Shown piece by piece: positions 1-10,350 of a stretch of DNA of 64,000 nucleotides. Source of the stretch: Spinacia oleracea (taxonomy: Eukaryota > Streptophyta > Magnoliopsida > Caryophyllales > Amaranthaceae); NCBI RefSeq assembly GCF_020520425.1, contig NC_079489.1:18066001-18130000 (forward strand), given 5' to 3'. Made by a program: the position numbers and the translations under genes. Numbering within the stretch: position 1 is the stretch's first letter; each line of letters opens with the position of its first letter. A model generated the notes under the pieces. That model worked only from the letters and a program-made list of their open reading frames with translations, was not told where the DNA came from and ran no database searches.

Positions 1-100
1 TTTCATTAATATTAATTGTCCCGTCAAATACGAAATATAATTTTGTACATTTGAATTTTAATTCAAGTTGTAAATTCCCTTGAATTAAGGGTACTAGTTT

Positions 101-112
101 GTATATATATAT
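101..112 (+). promoter_or_regulatory. Putative TATA box of the lectin receptor kinase
   Basis: An alternating TA run lies about 50-60 bases before the first ATG of the receptor kinase. This distance suits a short 5' leader starting near 130-140. A TA run in AT-rich plant DNA can also occur by chance, so this rests on position only. Confidence 0.4.
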
Positions 113-160
113 ACATATAAACATATAGTACATACATTATCCTAGGAAGCATGCAATAAA

Positions 161-2614
161 ATGAATGGCAAAAAACTCAGTTGCAATTCAATGACAAACC
201 AAACCACACTCTTCTTGATCATGTTCTTTGTTTTCGGATCTATATTGTCTACAACAGTTGTAGCTTCGAGTTTCCTCCGAAGAAGCGCTTCTTTAACCGT
301 TAAAGACTCGTCTTTAACTTCCCCTGACAAAACTTTCAGTTGTGGGTTTTATAGCATTGGATCAACCAATGCTTATTACTTGTCAATTTGGTTCACAAAT
401 TCAAATGACAAAACTGTTGTTTGGGTAGCCAACCGAGACAAGCCGGTTAACCGGCGTGGCTCCAAGCTGTCTCTAAGAAGAAACGGTGTGATGGTGTTGA
501 CAGACTTTGATGGAACAACGGCTTGGGAAACAAATACAACCGCCACATCCAATGTTGATAGAGTTGAGCTTCTCAACACAGGGAACCTTGTTCTGAAGGA
601 CAATGCTGGTAATATTCTTTGGCAAAGCTTTGATTTTCCTACTGATACTTTACTTCCGAGTCAACTGTTTACAAAGAACAAAAGATTGGTGTCTAAGGTT
701 GGTTCTCAGATGTTTGGTTTGGGGTCTTTTAGTTTCTTTTTTGATACTGATAATGTGCTTAAATTGGTATATGATGGTCCTGAAATTTCAAGTATTTATT
801 GGCCTGATACTCAATTAGAAGCATATCAGAATGGTAGAACAAATTACAATAATAGTAGGGTTGCAATGCTTGATGATACTGGCATGTTTTCTTCAAGTGA
901 TCAGTTACAGTTTAGTGTTTCAGATGTTGGTGATGTTCATGTTAGGATCAAAAGACGATTAACATTAGATTATGATGGGAATTTGCGGGTTTATAGCTTG
1001 AATGAGTCATCTGGATTTTGGTACATAACATGGCAAGCAGTTGCAAAACCATGTGATGTACATGGTCTTTGTGGTAGAAATGGTGTCTGTGTTTACACAC
1101 CAGACCCTAAATGTAGTTGCCCTCCTAACTATGAGCCTGCTGATTTAACTGACTGGAGTAAAGGGTGCAATCCAAAGTTTAACAGAAGTTGCGCAGACTC
1201 AGAGTTCGTTGAGATTACCCACGTTGATTACTTTGGGTTTGATCTCAACCGAAGCAGACCTGCTTCTTTTGAAGAGTGTAAACAACTCTGCTTGGGAGAT
1301 TGTCGTTGTCTCGCATTTAACTATAGACTTACTGGTGAAGGAATGTGTTTCACAAAAAATTCTCTTTTTAATGGATTCAGGTCTGTTAATTTCCCAGCTA
1401 GTATACATCTCCGAGTACCAAGAAGTGTTGCACAGACAATGAAACCTGAAACCGGCTTTGATGTGTCTCGTCTTGAATGTGGGAACGAGCAAAGTAAAGT
1501 AGTTGAATTGCCTATCACATATGACACCACCATTCAAAGATTCAAGTGGGTTTATATCTACGCATTTGCTTCTGTCATTGGTATTCTTGAACTAGTCCTT
1601 TTGGTAGCAGCTTGGTGGTTTCTTTATAAGAAGCATGGTCTTTCAACTTCTATGGAAGATGGATATCGTGCCATTTCAAATCAGTTTAGGAGCTTTAGCT
1701 ACAACGAGCTCAAGACTGCAACAGGGAAATTTAAGGAAGTTCTAGGAAAGGGAGGGTTTGGTGCTGTTTACAAGGGTATTCTGGCAGATGAGAGAGCAGT
1801 TGCAGTGAAGAAACTAGAAAATATATTCCAAGGAGAAGAAGAATTTTGGGCAGAAGTGAGTACAATTGGTAAAATCAATCATATGAACCTTGCAAGAATG
1901 TGGGGTTTTTGTTCCGAAAGGAAACACAAGCTCTTGGTTTATGAGCTTGTGGAAAATGGATCTTTGGACAGACACTTGTTCTCCACCCAAACCCTTGTTG
2001 GATGGAAAGAGCGGCTTAAAGTTGCAATAGGCACGGCTAAAGGATTAGCTTACCTTCACCATGAGTGCCTAGAATGGGTTATCCATTGTGATGTGAAACC
2101 TGAAAATATACTCTTGGATGAGGATTTTGAGCCAAAAATTTCAGACTTTGGGCTAGCAAAGCTACGTCAAAGAGGGAGTCAGGGTTCAGCAGAGCTGACC
2201 GGAATCAGAGGAACAAAAGGTTATATGGCACCTGAATGGGCATTGAACCAACCCATTACTGCAAAGGTTGATGTCTACAGTTATGGAGTTGTTATCCTAG
2301 AGCTTGTCAAGGGAATTCGACTGTCAAGTAGGGTGGTGGATGATCATAATGACTTAGAGGATATATCAGAACTGGTAAAAATTGTGAGATTGGCTAAAAG
2401 CAAAATGCAGAATGAAGAAGATTCATGGGTAGAAGACTTTGTAGACCCGAGATTGGAAGGAAACTTCAGTAGATACCAAGCTGGTATAATGATTAAGGTT
2501 GGACTTTCTTGCGTGGAGGATGATAAAAATAAAAGGCCAACCATGGAGTCAGTTGTTCATGTTCTTGCAGAATGTGAAGACGAGATATTAATGTCCATTT
2601 CCGGCACCTCATAA
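161..2614 (+). CDS. G-type lectin S-receptor-like Ser/Thr kinase (ZmPK1-like)
   Basis: Plasma-membrane receptor kinase of 817 aa in a single exon. Order seen: signal peptide (about 1-36); bulb-type mannose-binding lectin domain (about 45-170) with the WQSFDFPTDTLLP signature at 154-166; six-Cys EGF-like stretch (298-336); PAN/apple domain (about 344-420) with CKQLC and CRCLAFNY; transmembrane helix (about 463-488); kinase (about 526-806). The kinase has the Gly loop GKGGFGAVYKG (529-539), catalytic Lys in AVKK (547-551), HCDVKPEN (642-649), DFG (662-664) and APEWA. The Cys before the catalytic Asp makes it a non-RD kinase, a class often tied to innate immune signalling. Length and lack of introns fit the ZmPK1 group. 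A second in-frame ATG at codon 11 would still leave a signal peptide. The ligand is unknown. All key residues are present, so it looks functional. Confidence 0.93.
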   Translation: MNGKKLSCNSMTNQTTLFLIMFFVFGSILSTTVVASSFLRRSASLTVKDSSLTSPDKTFSCGFYSIGSTNAYYLSIWFTNSNDKTVVWVANRDKPVNRRGSKLSLRRNGVMVLTDFDGTTAWETNTTATSNVDRVELLNTGNLVLKDNAGNILWQSFDFPTDTLLPSQLFTKNKRLVSKVGSQMFGLGSFSFFFDTDNVLKLVYDGPEISSIYWPDTQLEAYQNGRTNYNNSRVAMLDDTGMFSSSDQLQFSVSDVGDVHVRIKRRLTLDYDGNLRVYSLNESSGFWYITWQAVAKPCDVHGLCGRNGVCVYTPDPKCSCPPNYEPADLTDWSKGCNPKFNRSCADSEFVEITHVDYFGFDLNRSRPASFEECKQLCLGDCRCLAFNYRLTGEGMCFTKNSLFNGFRSVNFPASIHLRVPRSVAQTMKPETGFDVSRLECGNEQSKVVELPITYDTTIQRFKWVYIYAFASVIGILELVLLVAAWWFLYKKHGLSTSMEDGYRAISNQFRSFSYNELKTATGKFKEVLGKGGFGAVYKGILADERAVAVKKLENIFQGEEEFWAEVSTIGKINHMNLARMWGFCSERKHKLLVYELVENGSLDRHLFSTQTLVGWKERLKVAIGTAKGLAYLHHECLEWVIHCDVKPENILLDEDFEPKISDFGLAKLRQRGSQGSAELTGIRGTKGYMAPEWALNQPITAKVDVYSYGVVILELVKGIRLSSRVVDDHNDLEDISELVKIVRLAKSKMQNEEDSWVEDFVDPRLEGNFSRYQAGIMIKVGLSCVEDDKNKRPTMESVVHVLAECEDEILMSISGTS

Positions 2615-2997
2615 CTCCATTTTCACTCTATGTATTTACTTACATTCAGACTTGCAGTTGTTCCCAACTTTTAATATAACTGTATGTTGTAAACCAATAA
2701 CTGAAATGTGCAAGATGTGCTGATATTAAATATTGGCTAAAATTTATTGTATTCTTTTCATATTTCTGGTAGAGTTTACTTTGCCATGTCAGAATGTTAA
2801 CTTGAACTGCTTAGCTTGGTTTAAAACACAAATATAATCAGTTCTTTGACATATTGTCGAACAGATGGACAGCAAACAGCGATGTACAATGGAAGTTATC
2901 TGAGAAGTAAAGCATGTACAGCAGGAGGGTGAAACAATAGCAAATGCGTAGAGAATGTAGAATGCATACTGGTTAAAAAAGAAAAGTTGCTTCTTTT
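2615..2997. other. 3' flank of the receptor kinase
   Basis: AT-rich sequence with likely 3' UTR and polyadenylation signals (AATAA-like strings near 2690). No further gene is seen. Confidence 0.4.
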
Positions 2998-3003
2998 AAA
3001 AAA
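2998..3003 (-). terminator. Run of six T on the minus strand after the tRNA-Met
   Basis: Eight bases beyond the tRNA 3' end the minus strand has an unbroken run of six T, which is a standard RNA polymerase III stop signal. It suggests the locus was, or is, transcribed by Pol III. Confidence 0.55.
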
Positions 3004-3011
3004 TTTACAGT

Positions 3012-3105
3012 TGGGGTGAGAGAGGCTCGAGGCTCGAACTCTCGACCTCAGGATCACTCATCTTAGCTATGAGACCTACGCGCTAGCCAACTGCGCCACC
3101 AGCCC
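3012..3105 (-). tRNA. Elongator tRNA-Met (CAU) with intron, probably degenerate
   Basis: The minus strand reads as a plant elongator tRNA-Met. The D arm holds an A box (TGGCGCAGTTGG), anticodon CAT is at 3071-3069, and an intron of about 13 bases follows base 37, as is usual for this tRNA in plants. Two defects stand out. The T arm contains a 7-base repeat (CTCGAGC), giving a loop of about 14 instead of 7. The acceptor stem has a C-C mismatch at pair 4-69, where G is expected. The B box remains. I judge it a recently decayed pseudogene that could still be transcribed. Confidence 0.75.
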
Positions 3106-3522
3106 TATTGATAATAAATGTTAAATTTCATATTATAAGACATTGTTACCCTGTTTCATATTATTCTAACACATACTCCGTATTATTAGAATAATATTAT
3201 AACACATATTATTCTAAACAGATGAAAAAATACATTCCATACAACACAGGCAATGAAAGTTGAAGTAAAAAGTTTCTTAAAGTTGGGTTTTCCTCATATC
3301 ATTGATATCAATGATGTCCTGTTGTTCTTAAATCATACTGCGTGCAATATGTTAATACAGTTATAGTATTACAACATTATTGTAGAGATATACAACGCGA
3401 GTGGTCGGTTTGTTTGAAGCAGGTATTACTTAAAACGTACATTTTCTTTCTACCTTTTTTACGGCACATCAACGTTGATCATATATCATTCATCAATGTC
3501 AAAACTCAAAAGAATTATTCCT

Positions 3523-4476
3523 CTATGGTCTAGTTAGTACCATGTTACTGAAGTCATATCCGTCTGAGAGCATTACCCTTACCTCAGACATGCTCGGTCT
3601 GAGTTCTGAATATTGGACACACGAAAGCGCAACTTTGACAAAACGTATCACTTCATCTTCTGAAACTTGAGATAGAGTAGGATCGACAATCTCAGGAATC
3701 CTACCACTTGCTTGTAGGTCCCAAGCCCAATTCACCAAGATAAACCGCAGATTTTTCTTACCACTGATGATTTCGAGTAGAGTAATTCCAAAAGAAAACA
3801 CATCTGTCTTCTCTGAATATCTTCCTGTTATACAATATTCAATATCCAAGTAGCCAATTGTTCCACAAATACGGCTACTACGGTCTAATTCACTGTCTTC
3901 TAGAAGACTTGAACACTCAAAACCTACTATTTTGGGGTTGAAACTTGAATCCATTAACACATTCCCAGGCTTGAAATCACGAAGCACAACACGGGGACTG
4001 ATCCCGCAGTGAAGATATTCTAGAACCCGAACAATCTTAAAGCATATGGACACTCTCATGGGCCAATCTAGCACAGAACGATCTCCTACCCCACTGCTGG
4101 AGTCTGGAAACAACAACTGATCCAGGCTGCAATCCCCTACAAACTCGTGCACCAGCATTTTATGATTACCTTCAATGCAGTACCCAATGAGTTCCACTAC
4201 ATTTTGGTGCCTGACTCCAGACATGATTTTGATTATTGAAGCCAAGTCTATGACACTATAATCGGTTCTATATACGTTAACTATGACTTGTAACCCATCT
4301 GTTAAAGTGCCCTTGTAAGATGATGGAAATCCATTCGATCTGAGCCTATTGCTGAAATTGTTTGTTGCCTTTTTCAGTGATTTGTAGGAAAAACTAGTCA
4401 CGTTTCCTAACAAAGTATCCTCATTTGGGTTTAGATCGCGGATCAACTTCAATCTATAAGACAAACAACCCCCCAT
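3523..4476 (-). CDS. Membrane-anchored receptor-like cytoplasmic pseudokinase
   Basis: Intronless ORF of 317 aa with a protein-kinase fold but no ectodomain. The N-terminus MGGC fits myristoylation at Gly2 and palmitoylation at Cys4, so membrane anchoring is likely. FSYKSLKKATNNFS (29-42) is the usual lead-in of plant receptor-like kinases. Catalytic parts are degraded: the Gly loop reads SNGFPSSYKG, the VAVK Lys is Asn67, DFG is replaced by VGFE (184-187) and APE by DIE (211-213). The catalytic loop LRDFKPGN (165-172) keeps its Asp and Lys, and C-lobe motifs DVFSFG and RPSMSEV are present. Loss of the ATP Lys and Mg-binding Asp predicts no kinase activity, while the open full-length frame suggests selection as a scaffold. 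It resembles CRPK1-type cytoplasmic kinases, whose genes normally have introns, so it may be a retrocopy. Confidence 0.75.
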   Translation of the reverse strand: MGGCLSYRLKLIRDLNPNEDTLLGNVTSFSYKSLKKATNNFSNRLRSNGFPSSYKGTLTDGLQVIVNVYRTDYSVIDLASIIKIMSGVRHQNVVELIGYCIEGNHKMLVHEFVGDCSLDQLLFPDSSSGVGDRSVLDWPMRVSICFKIVRVLEYLHCGISPRVVLRDFKPGNVLMDSSFNPKIVGFECSSLLEDSELDRSSRICGTIGYLDIEYCITGRYSEKTDVFSFGITLLEIISGKKNLRFILVNWAWDLQASGRIPEIVDPTLSQVSEDEVIRFVKVALSCVQYSELRPSMSEVRVMLSDGYDFSNMVLTRP

Positions 4477-5003
4477 AACAATAGTAAATATACACCCAAA
4501 TTAAATTACCAATCCAATACTGTGCTGTGTTTGTTGAGAAATGGTATTAGCTGTGCTGTGTTTGTTTGTTCGCAAAGGGAACTTGACATTTCACAAATGA
4601 AGAATAAGAGAAGAAGCTGCCAACTTTGACAAAGTTGGAGTCTTTGAATGGTACAACGACTACCACAATGTTTTCGTTTTGAATATTGTTGAGAAATGAA
4701 GCTTCCAAGTGCCAACCATTAATGTAAGTTTGAATGTGGTTAGAATTTGAGGATCTTGATTGAAATTGGAAACAAACAACAAGCCCAGACATCACTAGAC
4801 CACTCAAACATTATCCTATTTTATTCTTTTTACATGAAAAAATAAACAACTAGGGTGATGATAAAGGTCGCAACTTGCAATAAGTTTTAATTGTCGCAAT
4901 TTTATGTGGCGTATTCTTAATGGTGTCGCATGAACTTTTACTATGGAAATATGTAATTAAAATAGTCGATACAAAGATGGAAACAAATATTTATAGTAAT
5001 ATA
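4477..5003. other. Intergenic DNA between pseudokinase and MITE
   Basis: AT-rich sequence that should hold the pseudokinase promoter. Short ORFs here have no recognisable motif. No gene or clear repeat is seen. Confidence 0.4.
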
Positions 5004-5005
5004 TA

Positions 5006-5262
5006 CTTCCTCCATTTTTTTTAATTGTACCATCTTTGATTTCACGCTTGCCAATGCACTATTTTAACCACTAATATCTCCCATTATACATTTTAAAAAA
5101 TTATAAAAATTTGCTAATTTGAAAGTATATTTCGAGACGAATCTAACAAGATCCCACATGAATATATTTTTCCTTACATATAAATTACAAAAAAAATAAC
5201 TATATAAGAATATGGGAATAGTGTTAAAACCAAGATGGTGCAATTATTAAAAATAGAGGAAG
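5006..5262. mobile_element. Stowaway-like MITE (257 bp)
   Basis: Terminal inverted repeats begin CTTCCTCCATTTTT and end in the complement, with an inner match TTGTACCATCTT / AAGATGGTGCAATT. TA dinucleotides flank both ends (5004-5005 and 5263-5264), as expected for Tc1/mariner-type insertion. No coding capacity. Confidence 0.8.
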
Positions 5263-5264
5263 TA

Positions 5265-6062
5265 TGATTTTTTGTTAGAAATTTTTTTAAAGTCCAAAAA
5301 TTGTGATAAATGACCTTATAAAAAAAATTGTTGTGAGATAGGACCTAAAATTGATTTTTTGTTGTGAGACGAGACCTTTATCAATTTTTCGATGGTAACT
5401 CCAATTTTTCGGCGTTGACTCGCGCGCTTTGGTCACGTGCTTATTAAAAAATGATTTTTTTTACGTGGACTATGGACCATGGTGCACCATGTGCACCAAA
5501 AGAACACATGTGCATAAACAAAAGAACATGACACTACGACTAAAGAACATGCAATATAATATTTTATTTTTTTGTTATAAAAATCACAATTTATTAAAAA
5601 TATAAAAAAATATATGCCCATGTTCCTTTTACATAACCAGATGTTCTTTTAATTATATACTAATATTCTTAAGGTGCACCATGGTCCACCTTCTAAATTG
5701 CGCCTTCCTAACTCTACGGTCCCTCTCATGTTCATCTTCTTCGACCGGTTCTTCAATTGTGCAAGATACCAAAAAAACAAATCGTTGCGCCCTATTCAAA
5801 CAAGGAAAGAGAAAAAGGCCCAATTTCCGCATCAATTCGTTTAATTTGACTTTTGTGGAAATTGGGGTTCATCTGAAATTATTTTTAAGAAGCACATGAC
5901 CGACACACACGAGTCAAAACCGGAAAATTTTTATCGAAAAATGGGTAAAGGTTTCATCTCACAACAAAAAATCAATTTTAGGTTCATCTCACAACATTTT
6001 TTTTTATAAATTCCTTTGTCATAATTTTCAGACTTTAAGAGGTCCTTTCTGACAAAAAATCA
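5265..6062. repeat. Foldback inverted-repeat element (about 800 bp)
   Basis: Left arm 5265-5470 and right arm 5850-6062 are inverted copies (left starts TGATTTTTTGTTAGAAA, right ends with a near-complement). The spacer of about 380 bp holds small inverted pieces around CACCATGG. TA lies on both outer sides, each directly next to a MITE. No transposase is seen. The family is not recognised. Confidence 0.6.
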
Positions 6063-6064
6063 TA

Positions 6065-6347
6065 CTCCCTCTGTATTTATTTAAGGGATACACTTGCCTT
6101 TTCCGGCCGTATTTATTTAAGAGATACACTTGCCATTTTTAGTAACTTATCAACCCCACCATCTATTTAAATAATATATCTACACCCCACTTCCACTCTC
6201 CCCTCCCTAAAATGACATGGTCCCCACTTGTTTTTCTTATTAAAATATCTACTCAACCTCACTTGTTTTATTACTTTATTTCATTTAATTCTTTTTCTTA
6301 ATATCCGTGTCCGGCCAAGTGTATCTCTTAAATAAATACGGAGGGAG
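6065..6347. mobile_element. Stowaway-like MITE (283 bp)
   Basis: Ends are CTCCCTCTGTATTTATTTAA and its inverse, flanked by TA at 6063-6064 and 6348-6349. Inverted arms of about 40-50 bp include AAGTGTATCTCTTAAATAAA. It is a different family from the MITE at 5006. Confidence 0.85.
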
Positions 6348-6957
6348 TAATATAAATGTATTTTCTTTTATCTTGTAAATTACGGAGTACAAATTAAAAA
6401 CAAAATTATAATCTAGGGTTGAGGTCTGTTATGGAAATTTATTTGTATTCGGGAAATCAGATGTTGGCAATTAGTTATGTGGAACGCTAACCCCACCCTA
6501 TTAAAACTCACCCGCCCTATTAAATGTCACAACTATCTCTCCATATATTTACCCCTTCATGTTTTATGGGAAATGATAAATCCAAGGAAAAATTTACTTC
6601 TTCCAAAGAAATCAACTTTGTAAAAGTGTGGATTTCCTTGGACGAAATAAAAATTTCCTTAGATTTATCACCTCCCATGTTTTACCTTTCACCTTACTTT
6701 CACTCACCATCTTACCTTACCACGTACCCACCTTCAACCTTCCAACATTCAGACGGTCACCACTCTGGCCAGACCCCCGACCAGACCTCCGGCGACCGAA
6801 ATTCCGGGCAGCCACCACACCGGCGAGGGAAATTTCCGGCGACGCAAATCTTCGGCGAAAAAATACGTCGAAATTCTTACATGTACGAGTCATCCGGGGG
6901 AACATCCACGTAATCCCAAGAGGTAAATATTTTTTTTTTGTCCGTTAAATACAGAGG

Positions 6958-8106
6958 GTTCTTCATTTTAAGCTTCCACCATGGTAGAGACTTCTGCAGT
7001 TTATTTAAGCTCGTACCATGGTAGGAGCTCAAACTATAGAAGTCTCCACCATGCATTGTGGACGCTCAAAATGAAGAAGTCACTATATAAATTCAATTTT
7101 AATTATTGTATTATTCCGGAAAATATTAGGAGACTTTTCGTTTTAAGTTCACACCATGGTGGAGAATTCTGTTGTTTGAGCTAATACCATGGTGAAAGTT
7201 TAAAATGAAGAAGTCTCTACTGTGGTAGGAGCTTCAAACATACAGAGTAAAAGTCTTCATGCGAAAAAAATGTATTAGTATATTTTTATTTAATTAGTGT
7301 AAAATATATTAATAAATTAATCAAATAAATAATTAATATCAATTACAAGTTCAATCAAATAAAAGTAAAATAAAATTCTATGTAAAAAAATTAGTTAGAC
7401 TTTTTCGTCTTGAGCTTCTACCATGGTGTAGACTTATTCGTTTTAAGTTTCCACCATGGTAGAAGCCAAATAACATAAGTCCTCGGCATGGTGCGAGCTC
7501 AAAACGAAAAAGTCTAACTAACTTTTTCCAAAATAATTTTTTTCCGGAATAATTTTTTCAAATGTGGAGGGAAAAGTTACAGAAAATTATTAAATATCAC
7601 TAATAAAATAAAAATAGATTTACATTTCTTTTTTAGCATTGATACTTCTGCGTTTTAGGCTTCTTCCATGGTAGAGATTTCTTCGTTTTAAGCTTCCACC
7701 ATAGTAGAAGCTTAAACAATAGAAGTCTCCACCATGGTGCGAACTTAAAACGGAAAAGTCTAACTAATTTATTTCCGGAATAATTAGTTCAATTCAACAC
7801 TTAATTACCAAAACTATTTCGTATTTAATATCACTAATTTAGAATTACATTTTTTTTTTAGCATGGAGACTTCTACGTTTTAAGCTTCCACCATGGTAAA
7901 AGCTCAAACAACATAAGTCTCCACCATGGTGCGAGATCAAAACTAAAAAGTCTAACTAATATTTTCCGGAATAATTATTTCAAATTCAACAATAATTAAA
8001 ATTGAATTAATATGCAGGCTTCTTCATTTTAAGCTTCCACCATGATGGTACGAGCTTAAACTGCAGAAGTCTCTACCATGGTGGAAGCTTAAAATGAAGA
8101 ACCCTC
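6958..8106. repeat. Array of palindromic CCATGG modules in the foldback core
   Basis: About six modules of 100-130 bp (near 6958, 7121, 7398, 7650, 7860 and 7990) each read as an imperfect palindrome. They run from GACTTTTTCGTTTTAAGC through TTCCACCATGG, then back through CCATGGTGCGAGCTC to AAAACGAAAAAGTC. They are separated by AT-rich spacers. The outer two modules belong to the long arms. The whole array could fold into several nested hairpins. Confidence 0.75.
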
Positions 8107-8308
8107 TTTACCTCTTGGTATGATGTGGATGTTCCCCCGGATGGCTCGTACATGTAAGAATTTAGACGCATTTTTTGCCGCAGATTTGCGTCGCCGAAAA
8201 AAGTGCTTGCCAGAGTGGAGGAAGCCGCCGGATTTCGGGTGCCGGAATTTCTGCCGGAGGTCTGGCAGGAGGGTCGTTGCCGGAATGTTGGAAGGTTGAA
8301 GGTGGGTT

Positions 8309-9476
8309 CACTACAAGAAAGCGGTGATTTTACGACTAAATTTTCCGACCACAGGAAAAGTAGTCGGTAAAATCGAATTTTACCGACTATTTAAATGATG
8401 GTCGTTAAATATAATATTTACCGACTAAATAAAATTGGTCGGTAAGTTACGACTACTACACAAGTAACTTACGACTATTTAATAGTCGTGAAATAAATCG
8501 ACCAAAACAAATGTTTTAAAAAATTTAACGACCAAAGCGACGAAAGATATTTAGCGACCACTTTATTTAGTCGCTAAATTCCGACTACAGTTTGGGCAGT
8601 CGTTGATAACAAGTTTTACGACTACATTTTAGTTGGTAAAAAAAAAAAAATCAATATGTGGTCGTTAATATATGGTCACAGATTTACTATTCCGACCATC
8701 CTTTTGGTCGTAAATTGTTTTAAAAGAAACAACCCCTTCTTCAATACAGTAGTCGCTAAATTTCCGACTACAAATTTAGTCGTTAAAATTGCGACCACAA
8801 AAGTAGTTGGAAATCACCGACCACAAAAGTAGTCGTTATTTTAGGGACTAGCTTTGTAGTCGGTAATTTCCGACTACTTCTGTAGTCGTGATTTTAACGA
8901 TTACTCCCTCCGTCTCTTTTTGTTTTTTACGTTTGGTATTTTACACGCGTTTTAACGACTAATTAATGTGCATTGAGACTCTTCTAAGTTTTTCATGTAA
9001 ACGAGGAAAATTACGTTTATTTATAATGTTTTCACTCTTATCAAAATTCTGATATTGGGAAATTGAGAAAAAGTTAATGTCTTTATGGAAAAGTGGGAGA
9101 GATTAAATGACCCAATGGATTTAATTGGTTAATATAATAATTGGCACAAATTTTGATAAAATATTAAATCATTTATGTGATAATATAAAAGGAAATGTAA
9201 AAAACATTTTGAAATACCCAAAAAGGAAAACGTAAAAAACAAAAAGTGACGGAGGGAGTACTTTGGTAGTCGGATATTTTGCAACTACAATTTAGTCGGT
9301 AAAGTAGTCGTAGAAATTTAACGACTACTTTTCAGTCGTATTTTCCTAATATACCGACCAGTAATATTCCGACTACACTCTACCGACCACTTTCAATCGC
9401 AAAACTATTTAGCGACCAATTTAACCATTTTTCCGACCATTTTTGTCGGTCGGAAAAATGAAGATTTCTTGTAGTG
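8309..9476. mobile_element. Non-autonomous CACTA (En/Spm) transposon
   Basis: Ends are CACTACAAGAAA (8309-8320) and its exact inverse (9465-9476), the hallmark of CACTA elements. A perfect 3-bp target duplication GTT flanks it (8306-8308, 9477-9479). Subterminal regions are packed with short repeats of the type CGACTAC / GACCAC in both orientations, as is known for transposase binding in this superfamily. Without the nested MITE its length is about 813 bp. No ORF. It sits in the right arm of the foldback element. Confidence 0.93.
8904..9258. mobile_element. Stowaway-like MITE nested in the CACTA element (355 bp, family A)
   Basis: Ends CTCCCTCCGTCTCTTTTTG and its inverse, flanked by TA at 8902-8903 and 9259-9260. 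It is the same family as the copy at 11890 (356 bp) and the decayed copy near 19113. It is the youngest layer of a three-deep nest. Confidence 0.9.
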
Positions 9477-9639
9477 GTTGTAAGCTGTTGAAGGTGAGTT
9501 GTAAGGTTGGAGGTAAGGTGGTGAGTGAAAGTAAGGTGAAAGGTTAAAATATAAAGGGGTAAATATAGAGAGATATTCGTGACATTTAATAGGGCGAGTA
9601 AGTATTTATGAGGCGGGGTTTAATAAGCCCCGTAGTTAT

Positions 9640-10350
9640 TCTTCTACCATTGCAAGAGCCAAGAGATAGCTCGTGCGGCAGTAGTACTTCCACTTGACAT
9701 ATTATTATATGGACTACAAACGGAGAAAAAATTAAGGCCTTAAGGGCACTAGATCAAGTATAAAGTAAGTATATAAATCACCCAGAATTTTATTTAATCT
9801 GAGAAAAGTATTATTCTAAAAGTGTTTTTGTATAGGCGTAGTGTTCGAAAGTTAGAAAGTGTACTGATTACATAAGTTGTGCAAGATCTAACGTACAAGA
9901 AGTCAAGAACCATAAGTTAGAGCACCCCATGTAATTAGCTCCATCAATATGTAAATAAAACAACAGTATACTAAATTACTAACACTACACTATGATAAGT
10001 CTATAACTCTAACAAACAACATAACATGCTACGTGCGTCTAAATAGTACTCCGTAATCTTAAAAGTCATTTGCATATTACATAGCCTACCATTTTACCTC
10101 ACCATTATCCTTAAACATTATGTCAAATAAAATTAGAACAATTAGAAACACGAAGTAATTTTAAGTGACATCTTCGGATAAGTACGTAGTAGGTGATGGA
10201 GCAACGTACCCTCACCACCGTTCACTTGATGGACTATATCCTATGCAACCACTTTAAGGTCCGAAAAGACCCACGTACCACCACCTCTTATTTTTTCCCT
10301 AAGAAGATAATAACTTACCCCTTCATGATTATTAAATATATTTATATCGA
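9640..10350. other. Intergenic DNA
   Basis: AT-rich sequence with no recognised gene or repeat. The last 100 bp probably holds the 3' UTR of the collagen-like gene, which reads on the minus strand. Confidence 0.35.

Larger units (their letters stand above)
6479..9632. mobile_element. Long-arm foldback or Mutator-like element with nested insertions
   Basis: The left arm (6479-7022) is a close inverted copy of the right arm (about 8030-9632 once the CACTA insertion is removed). Matching landmarks include CCCTATTAAATGTCAC near both outer ends, GGCGACGCAAATCT, ACATGTACGAG and CATCCGGGGGAACATCCAC. A 7-bp direct repeat TAGTTAT flanks both ends (6472-6478, 9633-9639), fitting a target duplication. 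Outermost bases of the two arms diverge, so the exact ends are uncertain. Without insertions the element is about 2 kb. No transposase ORF is present, so it is non-autonomous. The length of the arms and of the duplication suits a Mutator-like or foldback family. Confidence 0.7.

Noticed and set aside
4506-4807. Two overlapping minus-strand ORFs upstream of the pseudokinase
   Set aside because: Short, unlike known proteins, and not joined to the kinase frame by plausible splice sites; more likely promoter and leader DNA.
6524-6948. Pro/Thr-rich ORFs of 129 and 106 aa
   Set aside because: They fall in the long arm of the foldback element and have an inverted copy with a broken frame at 8100-8300 and 9480-9600.
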